A stretch of 64,000 bases of DNA from Anaspis maculata (Eukaryota > Arthropoda > Insecta > Coleoptera > Scraptiidae), in contig OX421968.1 in assembly GCA_949128115.1 (NCBI GenBank), positions 24,846,377 to 24,910,376 on the forward strand. Reading direction: 5' to 3'. The stretch's first letter is position 1, and every line of letters begins with the position of its first letter. The notes under the pieces were generated by a model that was not told where the DNA came from, ran no database searches, and saw only the letters and a list, made by a program, of their open reading frames with translations. Position numbers and translations under genes: made by a program. Below are positions 23,205-34,547 of the stretch, piece after piece.

Positions 23205-23646
23205 CATCGCTTTCATCTTCACTGTCGATTCTTTGTGGCTACCTGCTGGTGATTTCCTTGAGCTCCTCAATTGTTTTGCCTCTATGCCGACCCAGGTCTT
23301 GGTCGCTGACGCATTCGAAATATTTTGCGAGATAAAAAATGTCGCTGTTAATTTCTGGTTTCCTGTACACTTGCAGATGTACAGACAAATCGTGGCCCAT
23401 CCCGTCTGCCACCATACGTAGCTGAGCAGGGCTGAGGTTGAGATACTGTGCTTGTGTAGCGACCTGTTTTCTGAGATTCGTACATCGTATTTTTTCAGGT
23501 AATTTCAATGGCACAGTGCAGACCTCGACAAACTGTCTCATTAACGCCGAGAGTTCAAATTGTCCTCGTTTCGTACAGCTGGCGAAAAGCAATTGATTGT
23601 CTTTGCTGACGCCAGCAAGGGATCTGCATTTCACAAGCATGTCCAA
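23205..23646 (-). pseudogene. Copy 2, catalytic tyrosine-recombinase exon
   Basis: Contains LDMLVKCRSLAGVSKDNQLL, then TNLRKQVATQAQYLNLSPAQ and MGHDLSVHLQVYRKPE, the box-II region of tyrosine recombinases: catalytic Arg in TNLR, His in MGHD, presumed nucleophile Tyr in QVYR. The first His of the usual H-x-x-R is not present. It continues RGKTIEELKEITSR, then TAG (23239-23241), then in the same frame PQRIDSEDESD to a donor GTGAGT (23204-23199). The TAG therefore looks like a mutation inside the exon. No AG acceptor is found before GACATG at 23643. Confidence 0.7.
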
Positions 23647-23704
23647 GTAAAAAAAAAAGTTGTGCGTTAGACTTACAACTAGGTGATATTGGCGTTGGTC
23701 TTAC

Positions 23705-24400
23705 TTCAAGTAGCACGTTTTGAATAACACCGGCAGTATACGCTCTCTTTTTCTTATGATTTGTATTCGGACGTAACACTGCGGCAGAAGTATGTCCAAC
23801 CTCAACATGTACTTGTAGTCCTCTTCACTGATCTGCTGTCTGCGTTCATAATTGCTCAATAAAATTCTGAATATCTCTCCCGGTCGGCGTCGATTGAAAA
23901 TGAGAAGCAAAAGCATAACGGCACCATTCAATTTGATCCATGCCGACTTTGAGAATTTTTTCTTGAGCGATTTGTACTTCGCCTTTGCGAGTTTGACGGG
24001 ATATTTCGTGAAGCTCGTTACGTCTTCTGTCGTCGGCAGTTCGATCGGTTCAGCCATGCGATTCCTCTTGGTGCTCGTCGTCGCAGACCTGGTGATCAAC
24101 GTTCCGTATTTTGACTGATGTGTTGTCCGGAAGTTGACAAGTTTCTTGTATGCGCTATCTTCGGTGGACATTCTTGCATAGCCATCTCGGATCTCACGGA
24201 GGATTCCAGAAAATCTATCGTCAAACGGATAACGTTGGAGTAAGAAGGTTTTTTGTATGTTTTGGTGATTGGGTCGTACTCCATCAGTTTTGTCACGCAG
24301 TTCGTCAACAGCCGATACCTTTTGGAGTCCAGTCCGTCGTAGAAGTTTTCGGTCGATGGATCCAGTTTCTTCATTTTGAGAAGAACCTGAGCCGCCATGC
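23705..24400 (-). pseudogene. Copy 2, central exon(s), first catalytic Arg region
   Basis: Starts after an acceptor-like ATTAATACAG near 24427 and encodes LLKMKKLDPSTENFYDGLDS, TYKKPSYSNVIRLTIDFL, TEDSAYKKLVNFRTTHQSKY, ELPTTEDV, WIKLNGAVMLLLLIFNRRRP, GEIFRILLSNYE, KRERILPVLF, ending at donor GTAAGA (23704-23699). A frameshift lies near 24165 between MAMQECP and TEDSAYKK; copy 3 reads through this point in one frame. LIFNRRRPGE is the box-I arginine segment. Confidence 0.65.
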
Positions 24401-24430
24401 AGGCGCAGTTGCTGCTTACAGTTCCTGTAT

Positions 24431-24968
24431 TAATGTGTGGAGCTCCTGTGTTTTATGGCCAACCGTTTTGCCATCAGCATAATCACCGGATCTTCTCGAA
24501 TTGCCTCATCGTCGCGCAGATTTCGCAGAAGATTCTCTGTCATCCGATCCGCGTCTGACTGGAGAGTGAACAGCCGTTTTCCGTGTTCGATCTGATCGAC
24601 TTCCCCGAGGACGCGTCTTCCATTTTCGATCCTCTTCGTGTAGGCTGCCTCGTGTCTGCATAACGCTCGCCGAACGAACAGGCTCCCACACGACAGGCAC
24701 GGGACCATGTTTTCGACGAGAGTTTTCGTCGGTCATCTGATAGGGATGCGGGAAGAAGAATCGACGGTCTCGTTGAAAGCGTTATCTTCCTTTTTTCGCA
24801 AGTTTTCGAGAATCTTGAGCCTTTCGCGGAAATTCGCCGCCAACACCGCTACAACCTTGACCTGGTCTTCGTCTTTGTGGACGCGCAGAAGGTGTCTCGA
24901 GATGGCAGATACCAACTTCCCGCAGTACAAGCAAGAGTGTTTTTTTGTCTTCCCGGTCGCAAGCAGCA
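24431..24968 (-). pseudogene. Copy 2, zinc-finger exon
   Basis: GKTKKHSCLYCGKLVSAISR then HLLRVH forms a C2H2 finger like that of copy 4. After RIPIR an in-frame TGA (CGA to TGA transition likely) interrupts, and the frame continues to CLSCGSLFVRRALCRHEAAY, the second finger. RMTENLLRNLRDDEAIREDP and LMAKRLAIKHRSS follow. The N-terminus upstream of 24968 is uncertain; a TAA lies about 40 bases upstream in frame. Confidence 0.65.
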
Positions 24969-26303
24969 GCTCACAACCAGCGACGCCTCGTTAGAACCGA
25001 CCGGAAGATGAAGGGAAGCAGGAGCTTCTCTGTCGTTGTGGTAAACTGAAATTTCAAAGGTATCGTCAGGCTATCGTGATGGGATATCTGGAATAGATGT
25101 CTTGTCAGATGAAAGTAATTATCAAACTTCCGAAGACGACATTTAGTGTAAATAATGGTTCCCAAATTATTGACAATTGTCATGTTGAAAGATACTTCGC
25201 AGTCTATCTCTTATAGTTTTTGAGTTACGGCAGGCTAAATTCAAAAAATTTTAAACACATGAAAGGCAGCATGAAAAAAATCAAAAATGGAACCCTGAGG
25301 GCCTCAAAGTGAAAGTCCCGAGGTGCCAACCGCGATTTTCATATACAGCAGCAGCAGTCCCGGAATAAGTGTTACAAAACGTACAGGGAGATAAAAAATT
25401 GAAAACTAAGGGGACTTTTCTCAATAAACATACCCTCGCAAACGCATAATAATGGAGATACAGGCCTTCGAATTTGTTTTTTAAAAACGAGATATTTGTG
25501 TTTGAAACTTTGTAAACATCTCAAAATCGCCACTTTTCAGGGCCCAATTTTTTTTCTGAAACATGTTTCTTAGCAAAAATGGTACCGTCAAACGGGGCAA
25601 TATGGGACAGTTTTTGAGATGTTTTTAATGTGCATGTGAATGGTTCATTTAAAAAAAAAAAAAATTGGTGCGAGTTTGTGAGAGCAATCAAAGGGCTCAA
25701 TTGCATTTCTGAAATATCCATTAGTTTTTTATTTTTTTTTAAACCTGTCCTATATTCCCCGACATGTGGGGTAAAAAGAGACATGGCTAGTTTTCATAGA
25801 AAACATGTATATTGATGTTCATTTTGGTTCCTATTGTATTCCTGACGGGTTTTATGGGACATTGGACATTTTTCATTAAAGCAATACATCTCAACATCAA
25901 TATTTTCATTGAAAAATGTTATAAAAATACAAAAAGTTGCGATATTATGCAATATCAATATAATGTGAAAATCAGTCAACAGAAAATAGATTCTTCAATC
26001 AAAAAAAAAATCAAAAACATAATCTTTTTGGCGAGTAAATTGCACAAACAATTGCAATATATGCCATATTGATACTATCAAAATAAATCAACAAAAAATT
26101 TATTCTTCAATCACAAATAAAGATTGAAAAATTCCTAAAAATTAAAGAAAAATCTTTTCAGCGGAAAAGATTGAAAAAAAATACATAGGAACGATTTTTT
26201 TCTTAAATTGAGTCATCTTCCCAAAATAATGTTGCCCCCTTGTGATTTTTGGCTTCAACCTCGGCTTCAACAGTTTTTTCTTGATCTGATGGCTCCTACT
26301 CAC
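24969..26303. other. Unassigned spacer
   Basis: No coding signal. A GGGGCAATATGGGAC word near 25595 and a GTTGCCCCC word near 26230 could be decayed inverted ends of an element. The rest is AT-rich. Confidence 0.4.
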
Positions 26304-26496
26304 GTTGCAAATATCCCACGGTATGTTCGGTAAAGGGACGATTTAGGAACACCGAACTGATCAGCAGCTTGACGGAAGGACATATGCCTGTCGACCACTG
26401 CTTCCAGTGCATCTTCCATAGCTTGGGGCGGATAATCTTTCCGGATTTCCGCCCCAAGTCTGCGGCGGTATGTTCGGACCATTGTCCCATATAACC
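26304..26496 (-). CDS. psq-type helix-turn-helix exon (pogo/CENP-B-like N-terminus)
   Basis: The exon is bounded by acceptor CTTTTTCAG (26505-26497) and a perfect donor GTGAGT (26303-26298). ATG at 26482 opens MVRTYRRRLGAEIRKDYPPQ, AMEDALEAVVDRHMSFRQAA and DQFGVPKSSLYRTYRG, a psq/HTH domain as found at the N-terminus of pogo-superfamily transposases, jerky/CENP-B relatives and some host transcription factors. It binds DNA in those families. The frame is intact. The following exon was not found to the left in the window, so whether this is a live gene or a transposon fragment is open. Confidence 0.65.
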
Positions 26497-26505
26497 CTGA
26501 AAAAG

Positions 26506-27250
26506 TCATTCTTTTGAAAACCGTTTTTTCAACAACCTTTATTCTATTGTGAAAAAAAAAAAACTAATGCATCATCGTAGAGCTGAAACTACAAGCTTTC
26601 AATAGGATATTTGCCGTAGTTTCTGAATATGTGGAGACAATGACGACAACGACAGCAATGGTGACATGGACGAACAAAAAGTGGAGGAAGAAGGCAAAGG
26701 CAATGTCTAATGTGACGGGAACCCTGAACAGTAAAAAGATGGCTTTTGATCTTTTTTCTTCTGAAATGCTGTAAATTTATTAGGGATCTCTTCAGAAGTC
26801 GATGGGTGATGAACATATTAAAACTCCCACTTTGACCATATATTTTCAAGGTCAAGAAACACAATGCAACAAGTTTCCAGGAAATGTTATGCATCAGTGG
26901 CGTACCAGATGGCTGCAAAGGGGCCGAGGTGCGATTTTTCACAAAGTCTCACGGTAAACTGTGCTAACACCTTTTTTAACATGTTTGGATTGTTTGGTAT
27001 CATGTTCAACCAAATTGCATATTCTGATTTCTAAAATAAGTATGAAATTTTGATAGAGACGTGTTGTAACCGATTTTATCAGGAAAAAAACATGATTTTT
27101 TTACCCTCACATTTGATGTCTTGTAATTCTAGCTCTATTATTGTCTAATGATACGACTGCTAATTGCTTTTCCAAAATGGAGCAGGGCTGTAAAGAAAAT
27201 CAATTTTCTCAACTCTCATACATAATACACAATATACGCCCATTATATAT
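26506..27250. other. Unassigned spacer
   Basis: No supported gene. A minus-strand open frame of 117 codons (26589-26942) has no motif. Confidence 0.45.
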
Positions 27251-27383
27251 CTGCACTGCCGCCGAGAGGGTGGTTCAGGAGGTTATGTATCATCGCGGCC
27301 CGGAGCCCCAAAGGGGACCCGTGAGTGCGAGATAAAAATTTTTCCTTGCTCCACTAACGAAGAAGAAAGAAAAGTTGAACCCC
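27251..27383 (+). repeat. Direct repeat, left copy
   Basis: About 130 bases beginning CTGCACTGCCGCCGAGAGGG and ending AAGAAGAAAGAAAAGTTGAAC recur at 28267-28398 in the same orientation, with about 90 percent identity by eye. GC-rich core, non-coding. Confidence 0.7.
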
Positions 27384-27626
27384 TTCCCCCAAAAAACTGA
27401 TTTTTTCACTGCCTACCTAGAATAGCAGAATTCATCTCCAGAAATGTCACTGCAAAGAAAAGCAAATTCGGACACTGACAGAAGACAAAATTCACATACA
27501 CGCTACTGCTATGGTGGATCTCTCAGGATTTGCAGGTTCTTGACAATAAGCATTTCCTCTTCCTCGTGTGAGGGCAAGGGGGTGATCAGCCTTGTTGGGA
27601 AATTTCCCCCTATCTTTGTGGCTTAA

Positions 27627-27992
27627 CACGTTCACTGCCACCGAAATTTTGCGATTTTTCTTACCAGGCCATTTATGTCATGTTATAGTGCAGTGAAAAC
27701 TTAAGTCCTCTAGCACAGGTCAAAGTTCGAAATACACCTTGGTTTTTCGAAAAATTACGAAAAATTGAGCCCAACATAATAATTTTTTGGGGGCCAAATT
27801 TCGCATATATCAAAAAATCGAAAAGATGTCCATGCACTTGTCACCTAGCTCGTGATGGACCGCTGCCATTGTCAATATGCAGCGTACTCAAGCCAGGAGC
27901 CTGAAAAATGAAAATTCCCTGCTGGTCAGCGCGGCCAGTTGGAGCTTCACGCTGCTGGCTGGTCCCATGGGACCAGCGTGGCAGTGAACGTG
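27627..27992. mobile_element. 366-bp piggyBac-like MITE, TTAA flanked
   Basis: The perfect 15-base inverted ends CACGTTCACTGCCAC / GTGGCAGTGAACGTG are flanked by TTAA on both sides (27623-27626, 27993-27996). A GGTCCCATGGGACC palindrome lies near the right end. No transposase frame. Confidence 0.75.
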
Positions 27993-28266
27993 TTAAGGTC
28001 CCTCAGGAAATTTTATGCTGGCCTCCCGCATTGACATTTCTTTCGATCGAATTTTTCCCAAGACCTCGGTCAAAATTTACCTGCGTACCTTCTCGCACCT
28101 ACTCTTCTTTGGTATGTACGAACCATCCGGAAGATATTATCAATACAGAAAAGATAGCCTATTCAATTGGCTATCCAATGCTGCCAAGTTCGATAAAATT
28201 GGTGGAGGAATAAAAATTTTAGAAGGAAAAATTCGGAGCACGGTTTCTTATGGTCCACCCGGTATA

Positions 28267-28398
28267 CTGCACTGCCGCCGAGAGGGTGGTTCAGGAGATG
28301 ATACATCATTGGGGTCCGGAGCCCCGAAGGGGACCCATGAGCGCGAGAGTTAACTTTTTTTCCTAGCGCCACTAACAAAGAAGAAAGAAAAGTTGAAC
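28267..28398 (+). repeat. Direct repeat, right copy
   Basis: Partner of 27251-27383. It abuts a CCACCCGGTATA end immediately to the left. A related flank (GATAGCCTATTCAATTGGC... CCACCCGGTATA) recurs at about 28690-28812. Confidence 0.7.
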
Positions 28399-28998
28399 GG
28401 GGGGGGGGCAATGAAATAATGAAATAAGCAAATGGAGGATTGGCGGACAGGATACCTAAATTAGGATCACTTATGCGGAAATGAAAAAAGTAGCAATAGC
28501 TCCTCAGCTGATGACCCGATTTTACTGGTTGTGGTCTTGAATTGACAAGAAAGGTCTATTACTTTATAATACATTATTTGTTTTGACTTTCTGGTAACTT
28601 TTCAATAAAAAGCAACGAGAACAAATAAAGGCCTATTTTCAATTGTTTCTGCCATCTTGAATTTTGATATATCGGCTATTCTGAAGTACGGAAATGATAG
28701 CCTATTCAATTCCTTAGCCAATGCTGAAAAGTTCAATAAAATCGGTGGTAAAAATAAATATTTCAGAAGTAAAAATTCCGAGCGCGGTTTTTTTATGCCC
28801 CACCCGGTATAATGGGCTTATTTTGTAGCAGTCGTAGATGAAAAATGAATTCACAAATTGAGGCAAATAAAATAACGAGTAAAATAGACCACTTAGTTCA
28901 TCTTATTTCATCTACCTTTTCCGGTATCGTTTATCTCATCTACTCCTAAAATCTCGAGCTCGATATAGATGTGATCTTTTAGGAGCAGATATATTATT
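28399..28998. other. Unassigned spacer with a CCACCCGGTATA end
   Basis: A segment at 28690-28812 repeats the one at 28130-28266 and ends in CCACCCGGTATA, the terminus of the 34950-38418 element family. Otherwise featureless. Confidence 0.45.
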
Positions 28999-31436
28999 AA
29001 GGCGGGTACTCATCAGCGCGCTGTATCTGCAACGTGTAATGCAACGTGCAATGCAACGTGTAATGCAACATGCAACATGCAACAGATACTGCAACACATT
29101 CAGGTGTGTGTGTGTAGGTATGCGTTGACGAACATGCCGCAACACTCTGCGATCGCACAACATGCCGCCAAGCTGTTTTCATCGCATTTGGCCGTCGATT
29201 TTCGGGTCGCCCCTGTTAGAAAAACGCTGCCGAAATACTACCGCTCGAGAAAAGTGTATTTGTAAAGACTTTCTGACGCAGTTTGATCTCCAGTTCAAAC
29301 AAATGTACTTAGTTAACAGTTCGGATTTATTATTTCTGATGATGTTTTGATACTAAGATATCGATTGGGAACATTGTGAAGATATTGTAAAAAATTGTAG
29401 TCACATGGACAACTTCTTTAGCTTGCCATTCTTCAAGAAATACCAGTGTTAACAATATTATTTCATAAATAAACAGAGCGCGTAAAAATTAGTCAGGAAC
29501 GATGCACAACTTAGAACTTGTCAGTTCATCTTTACATGGAGAAGAAATCTGTTGTGGACGACACAAAACTTTCCCGACTGGTATCCAGGAACCGACGGAA
29601 ATTTCAGTTTCAGTCGTTCCTTCGGATGGGCACTTGGAGTTTGAGAGATAGTAAGATTCAAGCAAAATTTGCAGGAAACTGAACATTTTGTCAAAAAGTA
29701 TTTTGAATTTCCGGGAAAAACTCGAAGCCTTCTCCAGTTCCATTGTAAAAGTCGTCAATTAGAGGCTTCCTTTTGAGCTCTCTCATTTGAGTCAGCCCTC
29801 GGCGATAAGCTGGATTTAAATTTTTAACTGGAAAACTTCCGAAAAATTGGGAAAAGAAATTGTTAAAAAACGTTCAAGAACCAGTTACCTTTTGTTTGAA
29901 AAAAAAAATTGTAAATCTGTGCACGGGATAAAAGTTGGAAATCCGCAGTTTTTCGAGAGTGGAAAAATCGAGAACCGTTGGTTCGATTTCAAAAATTATT
30001 TTGATATTTTCTCCAATTATGCCCCGCAGCAAGTCTGCACCTAAAATGGATATTTCGTGGAGCTTACCGCATGTCGAGGTTTGCTCTGCAGTTTTTTGGA
30101 GACTACGGAATGTGTAAGTTCCATTTTTAAAAAATCACCGTCGGAAAATCAGTACTGCGTCGCATTCGAAAACGAGCCTAACACGACGCCCAAAATCGAT
30201 GCTTAAGCAAGAAAGAGCGTCTGACCGAAGTCCTGCATCAAACGCGGGTCGTTCTGGTCAAAACCAGGGTGGGTGGCCGTCTCTGGTGGTAGCGGCCAGG
30301 AGAAAATTAAAAAATTTGTAACGCTCGACTAGAAAATGGTGGAAAACTCGTACTGCAGTCTTAGTTCGGTTCTTATGTTGTGTTGCTTCTAGTCAAAGTT
30401 GGTTCCATCCATCGGATAGATTCTGAATAATTGAATGGTGAACTTTTAAACTATGACATTTATTAATCATTGACAAGTGACAGTTAGAGGGATATTTCAA
30501 ACTGTACTAAATACAGCTTTTTCAGGGCTTTCACACGACATATTGCAAGTCAAGTTTCGTGAGATAAAGTTTCTGTCATTTTTGATAGTGACACTTCAGT
30601 TTGACAGATGATAGATGACAGAAGCTAATCAGCTTATTTGACAGCAAGATCCTGTCTGTATACCAAATTTCAAGTCAATCGGGTTAACGGTTTGGCAGCT
30701 GTCGTGTCAGAACGGTTTCCTGCATCATCACATAACTTTCCCTTCCGAGTGAGGGGACGGGTCGGGAAAGTAAAATACTGAAAATAGGTTATAGTAACCA
30801 GGTGAAGAAATTGATATTATCTATTTGTGAAAAGAATAGCACAGGCATAAAACAACAACTGAATATCGCCCCTACGTGCGTGAGTCGCAATAGCGCATTT
30901 TCTTAGTGCAGATCTGTCAATGATGGAAATGAAGTCCAGTTTGAAGATGAGAATGTTCATACGACACAAGAGTTAGTTCCACGTTTCATGACAATCGTTC
31001 TTTATAATAAATTTCAGTATGGCGACCAAGATGGCGGCGCAACCATGAAATCCAATCTGTCCACTGGCCACCTCTGAAGACCTAAGCTATCCATCGGAAA
31101 AGTTCTAGTTACAAGATTCTGGCTTCATTACCCGGAGAGAAGGTCAATTTCTCAAAAGTTTATATGAGAAATCTTCGTTTTTTGATATTACTATGACCCT
31201 ATTTATGGATAAAAAATAATGCTCTTTGGTTATCCTTGGGAACCTCAGCTATCCATCGGAAAAAGTTTCAAGGCTCTAGCTTTATTCCCCGAGGAGGAGC
31301 ACAACTTCTTAATTTCTACACGGACAGACGGACAGACAGACCGACAAACCGGCCATATAAGCGTCATTTTCTTACGAAAATGCGCTTAAAAATATAGTCA
31401 GTACTCACAATAGATTTATATGGTCATTTTACTATA

Positions 31437-32422
31437 CAGGATGTTCATTTGAAAAGTTGTCACCCTTGGTTTCTTGCCGCCAAAATTCTCTACAGGAAAA
31501 CGCCGAAACAAGTAGATTTAAGTTTCAAGGGGGACATCTACAACACATACTGTGAAATTTTTATCTTCAACTCCTTTGCCCTCACCTCACCCTACTTTAT
31601 AATTTCAACTGGCATCACCTATCTTGTGACACATCAAATTGAAGGAAATAAGATTTTCTTTCTGCGAAACATATTTTTAATGTCTTAAAACCGCCCCCCA
31701 ACCCTTGTGAAAATCCTCTATTTTGTTAATGAAAGGAAGCTTTTTCCATAAACTTTCGATTCTTGAGAAATAGACTTCCCAGCAGAAACAGGTCGATTTT
31801 TATTTTAAAAAGGTCATATGACACAGATGGCAAACTTTTCATCATCAACTCCTTCCCCACTTTATCCTACTTTGAAATTTCAAATAGCATTACTTATTTT
31901 GTGATGCATCAAATTGAGGGCAATAAAATTGTCTTTCCGTCAAAATTATTCCAATCTTTTTTTTAAATCACCCCTTTGAAGTAAGGTAAGGTGGGGGCGA
32001 AGGGGTTGAGGATGAACATTTGCACATACGAGTTTTACATGACCCCATTGGAATAAAGATCGACCTGTTTCTGCTCAAAAATCTATTTCTCAAGAATCGG
32101 GAGTTTATAGGGGTAACTCATGTTCCTTTCATTATTAAAGAGAAATTTTTATAAGAGTTGGGGGGTGGTTTATAATAATTGAATATATGTTTGACGGAAA
32201 GAGAATTGTATTGGCTTCAGTTTGATGTATCTCACAAGATAAGTAATGCTGTTCGAAATTTTGAACTAAGGGGTGAGGGCGAAGGGGTTGAAGATAAAAA
32301 AGTTGGCAGTATGTGTCCTACATGTCCCCCTCGAACCCAAAATCGACCTGTTTCGGTGTTTTCTTGTGAAAAATTCTGGCGGCGAGAAATCAGGGGTGAT
32401 AACTTTCCAAATGAACACCCTG
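31437..32422. mobile_element. CAGGRTG-type foldback element, TA flanked
   Basis: The ends CAGGATGTTCATTTGAAAAG and ...CTTTCCAAATGAACACCCTG are inverted copies flanked by TA, with arms matching through AAAATTCTC, AACAGGTCGA and other blocks to the centre near 31930. The open frames in both arms mirror each other. Confidence 0.7.
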
Positions 32423-32639
32423 TAGGAATACTTAGTGATATCAAACGATGGGTTGGTATGAAGTTGTTGTGTCCTCAACTCCTCAATCTCAACAACTTGA
32501 CCCGTAGAGGTTTTTCTTCTTCCCCTTCTGAAACGATCGTAATCGTGAGAAGCTTCAACAACAACTGTGCAATTGTGCAAAAAAGTCACTGCTTATTCAA
32601 CGAACGCCGTATTTTGCGAATGGTTTGAGTGTACCGTAG

Positions 32640-32960
32640 TCAAATGCCACAGCACTTACAGCAGCTCAATAATAATCACAAATTAAAATCGTAAAGCTGA
32701 ATTTTTTATTCTTCTTTTCTATATGAAGAGAGAATTGACATCATTTTTTTGTTGCAACTAGTGGCCGGTGTGTCAAGCCCTGCGGGTATTTCAGCCCAAG
32801 CGTCTTCCTTCAATGGCTTCTTGAAGTAATTGGAATGTTTCGGGCTCCATATTAATGGGAAACTTTTATATAAATTGAATTATACCACCGCCTTCCCTTC
32901 CGGCCACTCTGCCATGACGTTGTGCGATGGTCACTTCGTATTGACTACGACTTTGGTATG
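32640..32960. other. Unassigned spacer inside the 4.25-kb element
   Basis: No coding or structural signal seen before the subterminal repeats begin near 33000. Confidence 0.4.
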
Positions 32961-33250
32961 AATGTCTTTGTTTGTTTTATTTTGGCACAAAAAACGTTTT
33001 TGTGTTCGCGGCATTTATCGACAGGCGGTCGGATCGCGGCGAACGTTGCAGCTTGGGCTCGCGGCAGGCTCGCGAACAGCGTACACACTATGGAATTTGT
33101 TGCAGTATCAGTTGCATTACGGCGGTCGGCTCGCGGCGAATGATACAAGGTAGGTTCGCGCGCGCCGTCCACACTATGGAATCTTGGTACAGTAACAGTT
33201 GCATTACACGTTGCAGTTGCAGATACAGCGCGCTGATGAGTACCCGCCTT

Positions 33251-33690
33251 TTATACGCCGCCTAGGCCATGGCCTTAGGGCGCTGGGACTGTTGGAGGCG
33301 CTCTTAAACGAAGAGAAATCGCAAATTTTCATGACTTGGTTTGGAGGGGCGGGCGCCTTCCTGTAGATAAATTACACAGCTCAACAAAAAAACATTTTTT
33401 TCTTGTTGCCCTGGATATCTTTGCGGATTTTTATGATTTCATGTACACAGTTTTCGAAAGTACTGCGTTGGCTCTGGTTTTAAAGATTTTGGCTTATTTT
33501 ATAAATACTCGACAGTTTAAGTCAGCTCTTTAGAACACGAATTATTATTAAGTGGTTGGTATGTAATTGAAATTCGCTTTTTGCGTATTGATTTTGCGCA
33601 TAGATACATCACGTGACCCCCCGCGTCCCTCACACTCTATAACTGGCCAAGCAGTGTTGCCAAACTTGTGCATTAATAATAAACGGTTTT
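33251..33690. other. Unassigned spacer
   Basis: AT-rich, no gene or repeat recognised between two transposons. Confidence 0.4.
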
Positions 33691-34380
33691 CCAGTCAGTA
33701 TAACCATTTTTCGCGAGGCCCATACTCGCTTGTGGATTGAGGTAGAGAGATGGATCAAAAAGCCAAAAAAAGTCCCATTTTCGTGTCATTTTTAGACATA
33801 TATACAACTTTGGAAAGTATCATTGGTCAAGTGCGCATCGTGGGATCTGATGTATCGTTGCATTTTAGAGTGAATACTTCTCCCAAATAGCCATTATTAT
33901 TCGCTGTAATTTCGGATCGAATATTGGTTTTGAGTTCTAGTGTGCGAAGGTTGTCAGCATAGATTTGCGCTTTCAAGAAACTTCAAAGATTGAAATCTGG
34001 CAGCGTGAGATCGGGTGATTTCGCCGGACAATTAATGTCACAATTTTTCCGAGATTAAACCTCCAAGAAAAAAGTGAACACTTATTGGCACGTAAAATCA
34101 TACCTGTCAAATCTCCAAAACATTTTTGAGTCACTCGAAATTAATTAGGAAGAAATTAGCCCAAATAAGCGAATTTTATTACAGGATAAGCTGAAAATCA
34201 AGATATTTTGAAGGCCTTTGGATTGCATCACAGCGTACATTGGAAAAAATAGTTTTTCCAGAAAATTATCATTGTGGTGAACAATGGCATAGAATGAGCA
34301 TTCTTTTGCTTTTTGATTCATCTCTCTACCTCAATTCATAAGCTAGTATTGGCCTCGCGAAAAGTGGGCATACTGACTGG
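33691..34380. mobile_element. 690-bp mariner-related element
   Basis: The inverted ends CCAGTCAGTATAACC... / ...GGGCATACTGACTGG extend about 30 bases through TTTTCGCGAGGCC. The interior carries a mariner transposase fragment. Flanking TA is not conserved. Confidence 0.65.
33800..34013 (-). pseudogene. Mariner-like transposase C-terminal fragment
   Basis: The minus strand encodes PAKSPDLTLPDFNL, stop, SFLKAQIYADNLRTLELKTN and IRSEITA. This aligns with the SPDLTPxDFFLWG..LK..VY...P.TLxxL...I..EI pattern around the last catalytic Asp of mariner-family DDE/D transposases. The stop replaces the usual Trp-Gly. Only the C-terminal part survives, so it is inactive. Confidence 0.65.
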
Positions 34381-34545
34381 ACTGGAAAATAATTATTTGA
34401 AAAAACAAAAAAAACAAAAAAAAACAGCCAATATCCCAAAAACCATTCATAGTTTCGTGGATTGTTGGTACATATAGAAGTATTCGAAACCACTCTTATA
34501 TCAAGGGCAATAAAACCATTATTGACCAGTATTTTGTGACAGTCG
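34381..34545. other. Short spacer
   Basis: Poly-A/AAAC-rich. Nothing recognised. Confidence 0.4.
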
Positions 34546-34547
34546 AT

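Larger units (their letters stand above)
20342..24968 (-). pseudogene. Zinc-finger/tyrosine-recombinase family gene, copy 2, near complete
   Basis: Reading right to left it encodes a C2H2 finger, a second C2HC-like finger, a charged region (LMAKRLAIK), a core with TYKKPSYSNVIRL and ELPTTEDV, the first catalytic-arginine segment FNRRRPGEIFRI, the strand KRERILPVLF, the second arginine region TNLRKQVATQAQ, MGHDLSVHLQVYRKP (His and the presumed nucleophile Tyr), an acidic repeat tail and a basic C-terminus. Order and spacing match the tyrosine-recombinase fold found in Crypton-like and related animal genes. Damage: an in-frame TGA between the fingers, a frameshift near 24165, an intron near 23.68 kb without an AG acceptor, and a TAG at 23239-23241. 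Several exon joins are phase-perfect, so it was a spliced gene. Confidence 0.7.
29000..33250. mobile_element. 4.25-kb TIR element with subterminal repeats
   Basis: The ends AGGCGGGTACTCATCAGCGC... and inverse match for about 45 bases (GCTGTATCTGCAACGTGTAATGCAAC). Tandem TGCAACGTG-type words follow on the left. The right end carries repeated GGCGGTCGGCTCGCGGCGAA and CACACTATGGAAT blocks. Possible TTA flanks would suit PIF/Harbinger, but they are one base out of register. No transposase was recognised inside. It contains the 31437-32422 foldback. Confidence 0.6.

Noticed and set aside
32179..32628. 149-codon plus-strand open frame.
   Set aside because: Its first half is the right arm of the 31437-32422 foldback and mirrors frames in the left arm; no domain.
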